5,742 nt of DNA, from positions 1 to 5,742 of the forward strand of contig JAEUMU010000023.1 of assembly GCA_016791325.1 (NCBI GenBank), given 5' to 3'. Below are positions 5,250-5,742 of this stretch, in pieces. The position numbers were made by a program, and so were the translations under genes. Under the pieces are notes generated by a model. It was not told where the DNA came from. It searched no databases and saw only the letters and a list, made by a program, of their open reading frames with translations. Position 1 is the stretch's first letter, and each line of letters begins with the position of its first letter. The stretch is from Hyphomonadaceae bacterium. GTDB lineage: Bacteria; Pseudomonadota; Alphaproteobacteria; Caulobacterales; Aquidulcibacteraceae.

Positions 5250-5742
5250 ATGCAGCACCTGATTGAAGGCTATCGAGTCTATCGCGCCCAACGCTGGCCC
5301 GAGCTACGCGCCCTGCATCGCGTCCTGGCCGAACGCGGCCAGGCGCCGCGCACATTGGTAATCGCCTGCGCCGACAGCCGCGTCGATCCCGCCACAATTT
5401 TCAATGCCGGGCCGGGCGAGCTTTTCGTGGTCCGCAATGTGGCCAACCTCGCGCCGCCGTTTGAGGAGGCGCCCGGCTTCCACGGCGTCAGCGCCGCGAT
5501 CGAGTTCGCGGTGAAGGGGCTCAAGGTCGACACCATCCTGGTGTTGGGCCACGCCCAATGCGGCGGCGTGGCCGCCGCGCTCGAACAACGCGAGCGCGAC
5601 CCCCACTCCTTTCTCGACGCCTGGATCAGCCTGCTCGACACCGCAAAGACCAGGATCGATCCGCATGACCATGGCGCCGCCACGGCGCTGGAATACGAAT
5701 CGATCCGCGTCACGCTCGAGAACCTCGCCACCTTCCCCTTCG
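5250..5742 (+). CDS. Beta-class carbonic anhydrase, cut by the window edge
   Basis: The first 164 residues of a beta-carbonic anhydrase, a cytoplasmic zinc enzyme that interconverts CO2 and bicarbonate. The start matches the family (MQHLIEGY, then RTLVIACADSRVDP). Zinc ligands and catalytic residues are all visible: C40, D42 and R44 of the CADSR motif, and H101 and C104 of GHAQCGG. GELFVVRNVANLAPP (about 56-70) and HGVSAAIEFAVKGLKV (78-93) are further family hallmarks. Family members are usually about 200-230 residues, so roughly the last quarter to third lies outside the window. A weak AAGGG at 5241-5245 precedes the ATG. The frame is open to the last base with no sign of damage. The gene is divergent from the lipoprotein gene; nothing nearby (no SulP or bicarbonate transporter) indicates a dedicated pathway, so a general CO2/bicarbonate supply role is likely. 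Confidence 0.95.
   Translation, partial: MQHLIEGYRVYRAQRWPELRALHRVLAERGQAPRTLVIACADSRVDPATIFNAGPGELFVVRNVANLAPPFEEAPGFHGVSAAIEFAVKGLKVDTILVLGHAQCGGVAAALEQRERDPHSFLDAWISLLDTAKTRIDPHDHGAATALEYESIRVTLENLATFPF

Noticed and set aside
5279..5731. Minus-strand open frames opposite the carbonic anhydrase gene
   Set aside because: The plus strand encodes an unmistakable beta-carbonic anhydrase with all zinc ligands; the antisense translations show no family signature.

Overview
The window is GC-rich, tightly packed bacterial DNA with strong G/C preference at third codon positions. The gene families and apparent leaderless starts suggest an alphaproteobacterium, perhaps of the Caulobacterales/Hyphomonadales type; this is inference from gene style, not from a marker gene. 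I see no insertion sequence, tRNA, rRNA, CRISPR array or phage gene. The window looks like ordinary chromosomal accessory/housekeeping DNA.

Layout from left to right: positions 1-174 hold no confident gene, though an upstream gene may end there. A small two-helix membrane protein that resembles a K+ channel pore but lacks the selectivity filter follows (+, 175-540). It converges on a TIGR02466-type putative 2OG-Fe(II) oxygenase (-, 528-1133). Next comes a small secreted protein with two cysteines (-, 1270-1590) that has its own intrinsic terminator. It is divergent from a TetR regulator of the LmrA/YxaF type (+, 1691-2272). Their intergenic region carries two GACCGGTC palindromes, which is the clearest regulatory feature in the window. 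The regulator converges on a DUF1203 protein (-, 2269-2733), which is divergent from a VOC-fold protein with an unusual C-terminal extension (+, 2810-3442). That gene converges on an OB-fold/membrane fusion protein (-, 3439-3921). This lies downstream of, and may be cotranscribed with, an uncharacterised lipoprotein (-, 3969-5147). The lipoprotein is divergent from a beta-carbonic anhydrase (+, 5250 to the window edge).

The genes do not form one pathway. The architecture alternates divergent and convergent pairs, and three convergent pairs overlap at their stop codons by 13, 4 and 4 bp. The best-supported functional link is the TetR regulator with the secreted protein across the twin operator. 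The second is the lipoprotein with the OB/membrane protein as a possible envelope operon. Several products are recognisable only as families of unknown function. No clearly new multi-gene system is evident; the leads are the TetR/secreted-protein module, the C-terminally extended VOC protein and the lipoprotein/membrane pair.
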